In this document: positions 23,837 through 32,658 of the stretch, in pieces
Layout: every line of letters starts with the position of its first letter
Position numbering within the stretch: the first letter of the stretch is position 1
Assembly: GCA_018239985.1 (NCBI GenBank)
Contig: JAFEGK010000008.1
Coordinates: 75,827-111,778 of the forward strand
Origin: Verrucomicrobiota bacterium
Lineage (GTDB): Bacteria > Chlamydiota > Chlamydiia > Chlamydiales > Rhabdochlamydiaceae
DNA length: 35,952 nt
Direction of reading: 5' to 3'
The notes under the pieces: model-generated
Seen by the model: only the letters and a program-made list of their open reading frames with translations
Database searches by the model: none
What the model was told of the DNA's origin: nothing
Position numbers and translations under genes: made by a program

Positions 23837-24073
23837 ATGACCCAGCCTATAGATCGGACGTTGGATTGTTCAGGGCTATCTTGCCCTATGCCAATTGTCA
23901 AAACTTCTAAAGCAATCAAAGAAATCCAAATTTCGCAAGTTCTCAAAGTGATTGCTACTGATTCGGGTTCACCAAAGGATATGGAAGCGTGGACCAGACA
24001 AACCGGCCAGGAACTGATTTCTTCTACAGAAGAAAGTGGGAAATACATCTTTTTGATTCGCCGCTTAAAATAG
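23837..24073 (+). CDS. TusA-like sulfur carrier
   Basis: This 78-residue protein is of the TusA/SirA family that passes persulfide sulfur between proteins. It has LDCSGLSCPMPIVKTSKAI with the active Cys16 in the CPxP motif, and the usual two-layer alpha/beta length. AAGGAG at 23824-23829 fixes the start at 23837. It begins a three-gene operon with a DsrE2-like protein (7 bases on) and a rhodanese/MBL fusion. This setting suggests sulfane-sulfur transfer and detoxification, not tRNA thiolation, though the latter cannot be excluded. Confidence 0.9.
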   Translation: MTQPIDRTLDCSGLSCPMPIVKTSKAIKEIQISQVLKVIATDSGSPKDMEAWTRQTGQELISSTEESGKYIFLIRRLK

Positions 24074-24080
24074 GACAAAA

Positions 24081-24584
24081 ATGACAAAAAAACGGATCGC
24101 TTTCATCGCGACTAAGGGGACTTTAGATTGGGCTTATCCCCCCTTTGTTCTTGCCAGTGCCGCTATCGCGATGGGCTGGGAAGTGGGGATCTTTTTCACT
24201 TTTTATGGTCTACAGTTATTGCTAAAGGATTTTGACGGTAAAATATCGCCTCTGGGCAATCCTGCGATGCCAATGAAGATCCCTTTTGGTCCTGAATCTT
24301 TTCGATCGATCGATTGGCCGGTTCCAAATTTGGTAAAAATTCTTCCTGGCTTTGAACAGATGGCAACTAGTATGATGAAAAAGACCTTTGAGCAGAAAGG
24401 GGTCTCGTCGATTCAAGAATTGCGGACTTTTTGTGTTGAGGGTGGAGCAAACCTGATCGCTTGTCAAATGTCGATGGATGTTTTTGGCTATAAGAAAGAA
24501 GAGTTCATTCCTGAATGCTCTTTCGGTGGCGCTGCAGCATTTTTAGAATTTGCCGCAGAAGCGGATGTACAGTTATTTATATGA
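24081..24584 (+). CDS. DsrE2-like (DsrE/F/H) sulfurtransferase protein
   Basis: This 167-residue protein fits the DsrE2 group: N-terminal RIAFIATKGTLDWAYPPFVLA, AMGWEVGIFFTFYGL, a middle loop, and the conserved IACQMSMDVFGYKKEEF segment with the likely sulfur-carrying Cys near residue 128 (another Cys lies in TFCVEGG). Family members work with TusA and rhodanese in sulfur transfer. It sits between a tusA-like gene and the rhodanese/MBL gene, and its stop overlaps the next start as ATGA (24581-24584). Confidence 0.88.
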   Translation: MTKKRIAFIATKGTLDWAYPPFVLASAAIAMGWEVGIFFTFYGLQLLLKDFDGKISPLGNPAMPMKIPFGPESFRSIDWPVPNLVKILPGFEQMATSMMKKTFEQKGVSSIQELRTFCVEGGANLIACQMSMDVFGYKKEEFIPECSFGGAAAFLEFAAEADVQLFI

Positions 24585-25723
24585 GTCTGACACCTAAAGA
24601 ACTTTATCAGCGCATTTCAAAGAAAAACGATTTTCTTCTCTTGGATGTGCGCAATCCTGATGATTTTCAAGCCTCCCGCATTGAAGGGCGCTTTACTCCA
24701 GAGACTCTCAACATTCCCTATTACGAATTTGTCGAAGATGAAGAGAAAGCGGTCAAAAGACTTCCTCAACATCGAGAGATCGTCGCCTTGTGCAATAGAG
24801 GCAATTCCAGTGGGTTTGTCGTTGAGTTGTTAAAAAAATATCACATCCATGCCCTCAACATTGAAGGGGGCATAAAGGCATGGGGCAATCTTTATGTCAC
24901 CCACGATATTGTCCAAGGCCAAATTATCCAAATCGATCGGCCTGCTAGAGGCTGTTTGAGTTATATTTTGATCAGTCAAAATGAGGCTATTGTCATCGAT
25001 CCCTCTAGGCATATCGACATCTACAGGGAATTTCTGTTGGAGAAAAAGGTGCGTCTGACAGCTGTATTTGATACTCATGCCCACGCTGATCATATCAGTG
25101 GAGGATTTGCTCTGGCAAAAGCTGAAAATGTTCCTTATTACCTCCACCCTTACGATGCGATACATCCCTTCGATATGCTTCCAGGGAGATTAAATCCATA
25201 TGAGATGCTTAAGGATGGTTTTTCATTTCAAATAGGTCAGCTCACTTTGACCACGGTGCATGTTCCCGGCCATACTTTGGGCGAAGTTTGCTTCCTTGTG
25301 AAGGATCAACACGCTTCCTATTATCTTTTTTCAGGAGATAGCCTTTTTCTTCAAAGCTTTGGTAGGCCCGATTTAGGTGGGCAAGGGAAAGCTTGGGCCC
25401 CTTTGGTTTTTACCTCTTTATTTGAGATTATTAAAGATAAAGTTCCCCATACTGCTCTGGTATTACCAGGTCATTACAGCTCTGCTCAGGAGTCCAATGA
25501 ATCAGGTGCTTTTGCAAGGCCAGTTTCTGAGGTTTACAAGCAAAATAAGGACCTCCAGGTGCCTAAAGAGGCCTTTGTCAACTATGTCCTAGAGCATTTG
25601 CCTCTGATGCCGCCCCAGTACGTACAAATCAAAAGGATCAACCTTCATCTCGCAGATGTCTCAGAGCAAGAGGCCAGTGATTTGGAGCTGGGGAAAAACG
25701 TTTGTGCTATTTCCCAGCTTTGA
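24581..25723 (+). CDS. Rhodanese/metallo-beta-lactamase fusion, persulfide dioxygenase-like
   Basis: This 380-residue protein joins an N-terminal rhodanese domain (LLLDVRNPDDF at 19-29, active Cys71 in LCNRGNSSG) to a metallo-beta-lactamase domain (THAHADH at 165-171, VPGHTLGEVCF, FSGDSLF, LPGHY). The second domain resembles ETHE1-like persulfide dioxygenases, which oxidise glutathione persulfide to sulfite and use one iron. Order rhodanese-then-MBL is less common than the reverse. The start at 24581 follows from ATGA overlap with the dsrE2-like gene; a frame from 24515 would duplicate that gene. The 3' end overlaps the GMC oxidoreductase gene by 17 bases. Confidence 0.87.
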   Translation: MSLTPKELYQRISKKNDFLLLDVRNPDDFQASRIEGRFTPETLNIPYYEFVEDEEKAVKRLPQHREIVALCNRGNSSGFVVELLKKYHIHALNIEGGIKAWGNLYVTHDIVQGQIIQIDRPARGCLSYILISQNEAIVIDPSRHIDIYREFLLEKKVRLTAVFDTHAHADHISGGFALAKAENVPYYLHPYDAIHPFDMLPGRLNPYEMLKDGFSFQIGQLTLTTVHVPGHTLGEVCFLVKDQHASYYLFSGDSLFLQSFGRPDLGGQGKAWAPLVFTSLFEIIKDKVPHTALVLPGHYSSAQESNESGAFARPVSEVYKQNKDLQVPKEAFVNYVLEHLPLMPPQYVQIKRINLHLADVSEQEASDLELGKNVCAISQL

Positions 25724-27503
25724 TTTTGTCGGCTAGCACTTCTCCGACCATATAAGCTGGACGGGAGGTGTTGTAGCCTGGAATCGTCGGGAAAACAGAG
25801 GTGTCACAAATCCTTAAGCCTTCTATGCCGAACACTTTTAAATTGGAGTCAACGACAGCCATCGGGTCATCTTTCGTGCCCATTTTGGCGGTCCCGCTCA
25901 TATGGTGGCCAAAAGAGGAGTATCTTCTGATATAGTCTTTGACTTGATCTAAAGTAGAAAACGCTGGTCCAGGGAGCACTTCTTCGGGTTTAAATTTCTG
26001 AAGGCTCGGGTGTTTCATCAGCTCTCTCTGGAGCATGATCCCTTTTGCCAGACGGGAGACATCTTCATCGTATTTATTTAGGCACAGGTCGATCAGGGGA
26101 GGATCTGTTGGATCGGTGCTGCGCAATTTGATGGTACCGGTATTGGCTTTGACTTTCGTGATTTCTGTTAGAAAGCCAAAATAAGCTTTTGGATTTTTCG
26201 GATCTAAGCCTTCTAAAATCTTGGGCAGATAACCCGCTTTTAGAGGATCTGGATCCTGGAATGTCTCTGGATTGAAATTGAAATCGCGGAAATAGGCGTG
26301 GAGTGTGTGGATGTGCAGGTCGGGATACCTTTTATCACGCGGCTCTAAGTCGCTAAACCATTCCCACACAATGGGGGTTCCGTTCTCTGTAAGCGCCTCC
26401 ATGTCGGCAAATTTTTGCCAGGATGGATCTGATAGAGATAGAAGTGCCGCTTGAGATTTCCAGACTTTGTTTGGCAAATTTTTCACTTCAAAGATCAAAT
26501 TCACTTCCATGTGGTCTAGAAGGTTGTGACCAACGCCAGGAGCATCCTTGATAACTTTAATGCCCAGTTTCTCTAGATCTGCTTTGGGGCCTACTCCTGA
26601 GAGCAGCAGAAGTTGGGGCGTGTTGATGCTTCCGCCGCAAATAATCACCTCTTTATTTGCTTTGTAGATGACTTTCTTTGCAGTCTTACTTTTGGGGTTG
26701 TGCCGTTTGTCAACCTGATAGGCTCTTTCGCCAGAAATTGCTTCAACTCCAACTGCACGCTTTCCTTCGAATACGATTTTTGTCACGAGCTGGTCAGTGA
26801 TGATCTCGAAGTTATTCCACCCCTTTTCTTTGTTCTCCTTATAACGGGGTAACAATAGATCGGTGGCAACATACGATCTACGACCATCGTTGTGGACTTG
26901 GGTATCATGCATTCCAATACCAGACATGTCATTGGGGTTATCGTAGAAATCATCCCGGTATGCAGCGCCAAACTTCTCTTTCGCAGCTTTGATCAAATCA
27001 CTATGAAATTCTTCTCTAATTTTGGCCTGTTTGATATGAAGCCATCCCTTTTGGCCATGCGCCTCTTTTTTCGATTTTGGCACATCGAAGTTCTCCATCT
27101 TTTTGAAGAAATAGTCGAGGCTCTCAGCGCTCCAGCTTGGGTCATTTAGGAGTCTTGCCCATTCATCATAGATAACGGGGCTGCCGCGGCCGTCGACCAT
27201 CGCATGGTGGTTTGTTGAGCCTCCAAGACCAGTCCCTCGCGGATAGGCGTAGATTTTTCCGTTTTGGGGCTCTGTTTTGAAGTTCCAGTTTGACGCTGAG
27301 CCTTTAGGCGAAATGGCTTTCGGAAGATCGGCGAGAAAAAGCCAAGAAGCCGCAGTGGCAACTTCGGGCTCTGCCGTATTGTCGGGCCCCGCTTCGATAA
27401 GCAGAACTTTATTGTTTTTATCTTCTGCAAGTCTTGCAGCTAAAACTCCGCCTCCTGCACCTGCTCCAACAATGATATAATCTGGTGTGAACTCTTTAGT
27501 CAT
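25707..27503 (-). CDS. GMC family oxidoreductase (choline dehydrogenase-like)
   Basis: This 598-residue FAD enzyme of the glucose-methanol-choline family oxidises an alcohol group. Visible features are the N-terminal dinucleotide fold YIIVGAGAGGGVLAARLAED (about 10-29), GTGLGGSTNHHAMVDGRG, GGSINTPQLLLLSGVGP, and a C-terminal catalytic region FGHHMSGTAKMG followed by CDTSVFPTIPGYNTSRPAYMVGE. In many relatives the final pair is His-Asn/His, which fits Asn near NTSRP. The substrate (choline or another alcohol) cannot be read. It stands alone on the minus strand between the sulfur operon and the ABC exporter. Confidence 0.9.
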   Translation of the reverse strand: MTKEFTPDYIIVGAGAGGGVLAARLAEDKNNKVLLIEAGPDNTAEPEVATAASWLFLADLPKAISPKGSASNWNFKTEPQNGKIYAYPRGTGLGGSTNHHAMVDGRGSPVIYDEWARLLNDPSWSAESLDYFFKKMENFDVPKSKKEAHGQKGWLHIKQAKIREEFHSDLIKAAKEKFGAAYRDDFYDNPNDMSGIGMHDTQVHNDGRRSYVATDLLLPRYKENKEKGWNNFEIITDQLVTKIVFEGKRAVGVEAISGERAYQVDKRHNPKSKTAKKVIYKANKEVIICGGSINTPQLLLLSGVGPKADLEKLGIKVIKDAPGVGHNLLDHMEVNLIFEVKNLPNKVWKSQAALLSLSDPSWQKFADMEALTENGTPIVWEWFSDLEPRDKRYPDLHIHTLHAYFRDFNFNPETFQDPDPLKAGYLPKILEGLDPKNPKAYFGFLTEITKVKANTGTIKLRSTDPTDPPLIDLCLNKYDEDVSRLAKGIMLQRELMKHPSLQKFKPEEVLPGPAFSTLDQVKDYIRRYSSFGHHMSGTAKMGTKDDPMAVVDSNLKVFGIEGLRICDTSVFPTIPGYNTSRPAYMVGEVLADKIKAGK

Positions 27504-27553
27504 AGAAATCTTCCTTTTTTCACAAAATGAATTTATGGTGCAAATTTGTCAAC

Positions 27554-27582
27554 TTGCAACTATTGGACACACGCTCTATAAT
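27554..27582 (+). promoter_or_regulatory. Strong promoter of the ABC exporter gene, near-leaderless
   Basis: TTGCAA (27554-27559), exactly 17 bases, then TATAAT (27577-27582). Transcription should start near 27589, only about seven bases before the ATG at 27596, and no Shine-Dalgarno is visible. Confidence 0.6.
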
Positions 27583-27595
27583 GCTCTGCCTTAAG

Positions 27596-29359
27596 ATGGT
27601 TTCATATAAAGAGCTGATCAGCTTTATTTGGCGCTTCATTCGACTTCAAAAATCGAGCTTCTTTTTCATATTTTTCATCGACTGCTTCGCTTGGTCGCTC
27701 GACGCATTGCTCTGGCCTTACATCTTACATATAGTGATCGATATTTTTACCCGCTTTGAAGGGGATCGATTAATGGCTTGGGAAATGCTCAAATGGCCGA
27801 TCATCGCCGGAATCGGCCTTGTCATTTACGTTGAAACCGCCTCCCGCACCATGGGCTTTTTGATGGCAAGGGCGATTCCTAAATTGACCGCAGATATCCG
27901 GATGGAGATGTTCGACCATTTGGAGCATCATAGCCCCCATTACTTCAACGAGCGGTTTGGAGGGACTCTAGCGAATAAAATCACCGATATGACGACGCAA
28001 GTGGAGTCGATTGTGCGGGAATTATTTTGGCCGATTGTCCCGGCTATTGCCACCTGTCTGCTCGGTGTGGTTTTTCTATGGTTTGTCAACCCACTTTTCT
28101 CCTGGATTCTACTCATCTGGACTATTGTCCACATGGCGATATGTTTCAAATTCGCTCGCCCGGTCGATGAATATGAGCATCGACATGCGGAGGCTCGCAG
28201 CACGCTACTGGGCAAGATTGTCGATAGCTTCACCAACAATTTTGCTGTGAATCTGTTTTATCGTTTTTCTCATGAGAAAAAGGGGATTACCCATTATCAA
28301 AAGATCGAGCAAGAGACCTACACTAAAGCCAGACTGTATGTGGTCAAAATGCAATGTTTTCTCTCGCTGTTTTACTTTTTTGGAGTTGTTCTGGGTGTTT
28401 TTGGATCGCTGCTCTATGTGTGGATCCAAGGGCAGATTACTACAGGACAAGTCGTGCAAGTTTTCACCACCATGTGGAGCCTGTCGATGATCCTCTGGAC
28501 AGTTGGCACAACACTTCCTGGTTTTTTCCAGTCATTTGGGATCGTCAAGCAGGCCTATTCGGTGATGCGTGATCCTCAAGACATCCAAGATAAACCAGGG
28601 GCGATCCCACTCCAGATCCGCTCGGGAGAAATCATCTTCGATAATGTCTCGTTTCACTATGGGGAAAACAAGCTCTTTCAGAACAAACATGCTCAAATTG
28701 GCGGCGGAGAAAAAGTGGGCCTTGTTGGTTTTACTGGCGCTGGGAAATCGAGTTTTGTCAATTTGATCTTAAGATTTTTTCCACTTTACCATGGGAAAAT
28801 TCTCATCGATGGGCAAGATGTGGCCACTGTCACCCTCGAATCTCTCAGAAGGCAGATCGCCCTTATCCCGCAAGATCCGATCCTCTTTCATCGCACCCTT
28901 TGGGAAAATATTGCGTATGGCAATCCAGAGGCCAGCGATGATGAAATCCTCCTGGCGTCAAAAATGGCCCATTGCGATGAATTTATTCAGCGGATCCCAA
29001 AAAAGTATGAAGCGAGGGTTGGCGAAAGGGGGACGAAGCTCTCAGGTGGCGAGAAACAGCGGATTGCGATTGCAAGGGCCATTTTGGTCGATGCTCCCAT
29101 TCTCATTCTAGATGAGGCTACCTCAGCGCTCGATTCGGTTACCGAGGCCTATATCCAAGACAGTCTCAAAGAGTTAATGCAGAATCGGACGACGATTGTC
29201 ATCGCGCACCGCCTCTCGACCCTCTCCCGAATGGATCGTCTGCTTGTTTTTGACAAAGGTAAAATTGTTGAGGAGGGGAGTCATGATGATCTTTTGGTCA
29301 AAGGGGGACTTTACGCTCGGATGTGGAACATGCAAGTGGGTGGATTTTTACCCTCGTAA
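27596..29359 (+). CDS. ABC exporter, fused permease and ATPase
   Basis: This 587-residue half-transporter has an N-terminal six-helix membrane domain (FFFIFFIDCFAWSLDALLW onward) and a C-terminal ATPase domain with Walker A GFTGAGKSS, the Q-loop QDPILFH, signature LSGGEKQR, Walker B ILILDEATSALD and the H-loop IAHRL. It would work as a homodimer exporting a lipid, peptide or drug; the substrate is unknown. I prefer ATG 27596 because the promoter lies directly upstream; starts at 27527 or 27581 would fall within or before that promoter. The next gene begins 17 bases after its stop. Confidence 0.88.
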   Translation: MVSYKELISFIWRFIRLQKSSFFFIFFIDCFAWSLDALLWPYILHIVIDIFTRFEGDRLMAWEMLKWPIIAGIGLVIYVETASRTMGFLMARAIPKLTADIRMEMFDHLEHHSPHYFNERFGGTLANKITDMTTQVESIVRELFWPIVPAIATCLLGVVFLWFVNPLFSWILLIWTIVHMAICFKFARPVDEYEHRHAEARSTLLGKIVDSFTNNFAVNLFYRFSHEKKGITHYQKIEQETYTKARLYVVKMQCFLSLFYFFGVVLGVFGSLLYVWIQGQITTGQVVQVFTTMWSLSMILWTVGTTLPGFFQSFGIVKQAYSVMRDPQDIQDKPGAIPLQIRSGEIIFDNVSFHYGENKLFQNKHAQIGGGEKVGLVGFTGAGKSSFVNLILRFFPLYHGKILIDGQDVATVTLESLRRQIALIPQDPILFHRTLWENIAYGNPEASDDEILLASKMAHCDEFIQRIPKKYEARVGERGTKLSGGEKQRIAIARAILVDAPILILDEATSALDSVTEAYIQDSLKELMQNRTTIVIAHRLSTLSRMDRLLVFDKGKIVEEGSHDDLLVKGGLYARMWNMQVGGFLPS

Positions 29360-29375
29360 AAAATAAGGAGTATTC

Positions 29376-29768
29376 ATGAGTTGGAGAAATGTAGATTATA
29401 ATTGTCGCGAGATGGTTTTAGAATGCGATTTTGCCCGGAATGGGTGTGCCATTATGGGAGCTCAGGGGGCGATGAATGTCGCTGTAACAGCTATCGACTT
29501 TTCAGCCCTTATGCTCACAGATTGTGCTGGAGGCTGGAGCTTAGCAGTTGTCGCGATCACTTCTTCAGCATTAGCGATCAATAGCCTTTTACTGATTTCA
29601 ACCATCGGTCTTACTTGCCGCAATTATTTTGGAGAGAAACCGTTTTTGAAGGATGCAGTTGAAATCAGGCATGAAAAGTGTTGTTACCATTCAACGATCG
29701 GACTTTCCCTCTTTTATATTGCGGGGAATGTGGCCACACTGGTTTGCTGGTACTTGTTTTGTAAATGA
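29376..29768 (+). CDS. Small cysteine-rich membrane protein
   Basis: I do not recognise this 130-residue protein. It has two long hydrophobic stretches separated by a short loop (about 27-50 and 52-80, with IDFSALMLTDCAGGWSLAVVA and SLLLISTIGLTC), a polar segment and a third hydrophobic C-terminus (LSLFYIAGNVATLVCWYLF). It carries eight Cys. AAGGAG just upstream supports the start. The bilobed hydrophobic pattern recalls chlamydial inclusion-membrane proteins, but such patterns are common and this is only a suggestion. Its stop overlaps the exoD start region by four bases. Confidence 0.65.
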   Translation: MSWRNVDYNCREMVLECDFARNGCAIMGAQGAMNVAVTAIDFSALMLTDCAGGWSLAVVAITSSALAINSLLLISTIGLTCRNYFGEKPFLKDAVEIRHEKCCYHSTIGLSLFYIAGNVATLVCWYLFCK

Positions 29769-30385
29769 AACCAGTTAGAGCGATGAGAAAAATTGAAAAA
29801 TTCAAAACACTGGAAGAGGGTATTTTGCTTTTACAAAAAAAAGCTCAATATATGCCTATTTCTATAGAGGAAATTTTTCATATCCTCCCAGGAAAAGGTC
29901 AAGCATTGGTCCTCATTTTTTTGAGTTTCCCTTTTTGTCTACCGATTCAAATTCCGGGGTTATCACTTCCTTTTGGCGTTGCTGTTGCCTTTTTTGGATT
30001 GAGAATGGTGTTTGGCAAACGCATATGGTTGCCAAAGAGAATCTTATCAAAAACTATAAAGGCACAAACAATTCAGAAAATAACCAATAAGGCCCTTTCA
30101 TTTATAAGAAAAATGAAGCGTTGGATTCATCCAAGATTGAGTTGGATATGCCATCTTTCAAACATGCGTGCCATAAATGGATTCACTATTTTTCTCTTGG
30201 GTGTTTTTTTAGCATTACCGCTTCCTATTCCATTTACTAATTTGTCGGCTGCATGGTCTATATTTTTGATCGCATTGGGGTTATTGGAAGACGATGGTAT
30301 TATTGTCATTTTGGGTTATTTAGTGACCCTTATAACCATCATATTTTTTGTCGTGATGGTGTTGTATATAAAACACTTTTTCTAG
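29765..30385 (+). CDS. ExoD family membrane protein
   Basis: This 206-residue protein matches the ExoD (exopolysaccharide synthesis, ExoD) family. The N-terminal helix FKTLEEGILLLQKKAQ is followed by MPISIEEIFHILPGKGQALVLIFLSFPFCLPIQIPG in pieces, a typical opening of the family. Later come VFGKRIWLPKRIL, LPLPIPFTNLSAAWSIFLIALGLLEDDG and two terminal helices. The family was named from rhizobial polysaccharide and alkali-sensitivity phenotypes; the molecular role is unclear. It overlaps the previous gene by four bases (ATGA). Confidence 0.85.
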   Translation: MKPVRAMRKIEKFKTLEEGILLLQKKAQYMPISIEEIFHILPGKGQALVLIFLSFPFCLPIQIPGLSLPFGVAVAFFGLRMVFGKRIWLPKRILSKTIKAQTIQKITNKALSFIRKMKRWIHPRLSWICHLSNMRAINGFTIFLLGVFLALPLPIPFTNLSAAWSIFLIALGLLEDDGIIVILGYLVTLITIIFFVVMVLYIKHFF

Positions 30386-30446
30386 TTCTTGCAAGATCAT
30401 GTTGTGCTATGCTGTGTGAATCTGAAAAGAAAATATGAGAGGGGTT

Positions 30447-31289
30447 ATGTCGAGGACAATTTTGATCACTGGAGCAGGGCAGGGGATTGGCCAGGCGATT
30501 GCCTTTCGATTTGCTGCCGATGGAGACAACGTAGTGATTGCCTCCAAAGATAGCCCCGCCCAAATCAAAGAAACGCTCGAAGGGATTGAGAGACTAGGTG
30601 GCAAGGGGCTTGCTATAGAGGTCGATGTCCGAAGTACCGATGAGCTAAAAGAGCTTGTTAAGCAAACCATCGATCATTTTGGCAGCATCGATATCCTGAT
30701 CAACAATACGAGCGCTCCTTGTTTTAAGGACACATTTCAGACAACGCCTGAACAATTCGATCTGATTATGTCCACCAGTGTCCGAGCTGCTTTTCTTCTT
30801 GCAAAGCTCTGCTTCCCCCACTTAAAAGAGTCCAATAATCCTCACATTCTCAACATCTCTCCGCCTCTTGGCCTTGAAGTCCAATGGCTCAGGGATCACC
30901 TTCCCTTCTCGCTTGGGAAGTATGGAATGAGCTTATGCACCTTGGGGATGGCAGAAGAATTTAAAACTGCCAAAATTGCGGTCAACTCTCTTTGGCCACA
31001 TACGAATATCGCGACCCAGCGGCTCAAGGATTATCTCTCGCCAGAGGTCTATGCTGGGAGTCGCCATCCGACAATTATGGCCGATGCTGCCTATGAAATT
31101 GCCAATCGGACCTATGAACAGGCGACCGGCCAATTTTTCATCGATGAGATCGTGCTGCGGGGTAAAGGGGTGAAAGACTTTTCCAAATATGCGGTCGATC
31201 CGACCCATCCTCTAGTCCAGACCCTTTTTCTTCCATTGGAAGAGGGGATGATTCCCATTTCCCCTGAGCTATTTCGGCTCAATAAATAG
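30447..31289 (+). CDS. HSDL2-like short-chain dehydrogenase with Tyr-to-Phe active site
   Basis: This 280-residue protein closely resembles the SDR domain of HSDL2-type proteins. It has LITGAGQGIGQAIAFRFA (residues 6-23, NADP-binding), INNTSAPC (85-92), ILNISPPLG with catalytic Ser138, and KYGMSLCTLGMAEEF followed by AVNSLWPHT. The usual YxxxK is F-S-L-G-K here: Phe154 (codon TTC) replaces the catalytic Tyr and Lys158 is kept. Ordinary dehydrogenase activity is therefore doubtful. The start at 30447 matches family N-termini and follows GAGG; ATG 30435 is the alternative. Confidence 0.85.
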   Translation: MSRTILITGAGQGIGQAIAFRFAADGDNVVIASKDSPAQIKETLEGIERLGGKGLAIEVDVRSTDELKELVKQTIDHFGSIDILINNTSAPCFKDTFQTTPEQFDLIMSTSVRAAFLLAKLCFPHLKESNNPHILNISPPLGLEVQWLRDHLPFSLGKYGMSLCTLGMAEEFKTAKIAVNSLWPHTNIATQRLKDYLSPEVYAGSRHPTIMADAAYEIANRTYEQATGQFFIDEIVLRGKGVKDFSKYAVDPTHPLVQTLFLPLEEGMIPISPELFRLNK

Positions 31290-31345
31290 GGGTTTTTATG
31301 AGCAAAAACAGGATTGGCATGATGGGCAAGATATCGTGTTCATGT

Positions 31346-31351
31346 TATAAT
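31346..31351 (+). promoter_or_regulatory. Candidate -10 box of the HAD gene (leaderless)
   Basis: A perfect TATAAT ends seven bases before the ATG at 31359, so the predicted mRNA 5' end coincides with the start codon. There is no Shine-Dalgarno and no good -35. Confidence 0.4.
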
Positions 31352-31358
31352 CTCCTCT

Positions 31359-32273
31359 ATGAGGATTTTCCCGGATCTGCTTTCCATTTCCGATCAATAC
31401 CAGGGCATTTTGCTCGACGCCTATGGGGTATTTTGGGGCGGTAATGCCTCAGGATTACTCCCTGGTGCTAAAGAGGTTATGGAAGAGCTGGTCGCCAGTG
31501 GTAAAATTGTCGGAATCCTCTCCAACTCGACGCAATTGGCAGCTAAAGAAATCGAAAAATTTGAAAAGCATGGCCTTGCCCTTGGGAAGCATTACCATTT
31601 TTTGGTCACTTCGGGCGAGGTGGCCCGTACCATTTTTTTGAATGAAAAGCTCCCTTTCCCGACCCCTAGAAATACCTTCTGGCTGCTTGGTGGCCCCCAT
31701 CCAAAATATTGTTCACATGAACACATTTTTGTAAAAACTCCTTATCGGGAGAGTGCGACTATAGAAGAAGCCGATTTCATTTATATCTCCATTCCTCACA
31801 TCCAAGGGGAAGATCAGACCGACTCAGAAGTCTTTCGGCATCAACTCGAAGAGCTGGTTTCCAAGAACATGCCGATGATTTGCCCAAATCCAGACCTTTT
31901 TGCTCACGAGGGAAATCCCCCGAGAGCGGTTGTTAGGCAGGGGAGCATTGCTAAAATGTTTGCTGAGATGGGTGGCGAGGTTTTCTATATTGGAAAACCT
32001 CATCAGAGGGCCTATGCCTTCGCACTGGAGTGCTTTCGCCACTATCGAGGTCTAGGGCCTCAGGACGTTCTCATGGTTGGAGATACTCCTGAAACCGATA
32101 TTCGGGGCGCGCGCAAATCGGGCATCGCTTCAGCGCTCATTATCCATACCGGAATCATGGGGGATCGGGTTGCCCACTGCGGTGTAGAAAATGCCCTTAA
32201 AGAATTGCCCTTAGAGGATACCCCAAACTATTTTATCCAGAGGTTAGCGCATGGAATTCGCTCTGCACTCTAA
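31359..32273 (+). CDS. HAD superfamily class IIA hydrolase (TIGR01459-like)
   Basis: This 304-residue phosphatase-like protein resembles the TIGR01459 class IIA HAD group. The nucleophile motif is LLDAYGVFWGG (Asp20). As in that group, the second Asp of the classical DxD is replaced (Tyr here, usually Trp), so the general acid differs from NagD. Other motifs: ILSNST (motif II), VFYIGKPHQRAY with the lysine, and GDTPETDIRGARKSGI (motif IV acids). It probably removes phosphate from a small metabolite. Its 3' end overlaps the HIT gene by 23 bases. Confidence 0.87.
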   Translation: MRIFPDLLSISDQYQGILLDAYGVFWGGNASGLLPGAKEVMEELVASGKIVGILSNSTQLAAKEIEKFEKHGLALGKHYHFLVTSGEVARTIFLNEKLPFPTPRNTFWLLGGPHPKYCSHEHIFVKTPYRESATIEEADFIYISIPHIQGEDQTDSEVFRHQLEELVSKNMPMICPNPDLFAHEGNPPRAVVRQGSIAKMFAEMGGEVFYIGKPHQRAYAFALECFRHYRGLGPQDVLMVGDTPETDIRGARKSGIASALIIHTGIMGDRVAHCGVENALKELPLEDTPNYFIQRLAHGIRSAL

Positions 32274-32658
32274 CCTGCAAAAGAAACTATTTGTCGCCGA
32301 TTTGCCCCTTTGTCGGATCTTGATGGAGGACAATCGGCATTATCCCTGGCTCTTTTTAGTACCAAGGCGAGCGAATATTTCGCGGATCATGGAGCTATCA
32401 CTGGACGATCAGCTCCTTCTGCTACAGGAGCTCGATTTTGCTCAGAAGGTGATGTGGGAGCAGTTTAAGCCAACACAGCTCAATGTGGCGGCGATCGGGA
32501 ATAAAACCCCGCAGTTGCATATTCATGTGATCGCTCGCTATGAAAATGATCCTGCTTGGCCAAATACAGTCTGGGATCATCCTGTTTGGGAAAAGTGCGA
32601 TGAAGAGCTTAAGAGGGCCCGTTGTCAACAATTGCAGGATATTTTTAATGAAAACTAA
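32251..32658 (+). CDS. HIT family nucleotide hydrolase/transferase
   Basis: This 135-residue protein belongs to the histidine triad superfamily. The motif QLHIHVIARYENDPAWP (about 89-105) carries an HxHx-type triad, though the third position is Ala-Arg rather than His, as in the HIT group with C-terminal DPAWPNTVW. It would act on a nucleoside phosphate bond. The N-terminal PWLFLVPRRANISRIMEL resembles the family's strand-loop region. It overlaps the HAD gene before it and the phytochelatin-synthase-like gene after it by 11 bases, giving a three-gene unit. Confidence 0.87.
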   Translation: MEFALHSNLQKKLFVADLPLCRILMEDNRHYPWLFLVPRRANISRIMELSLDDQLLLLQELDFAQKVMWEQFKPTQLNVAAIGNKTPQLHIHVIARYENDPAWPNTVWDHPVWEKCDEELKRARCQQLQDIFNEN

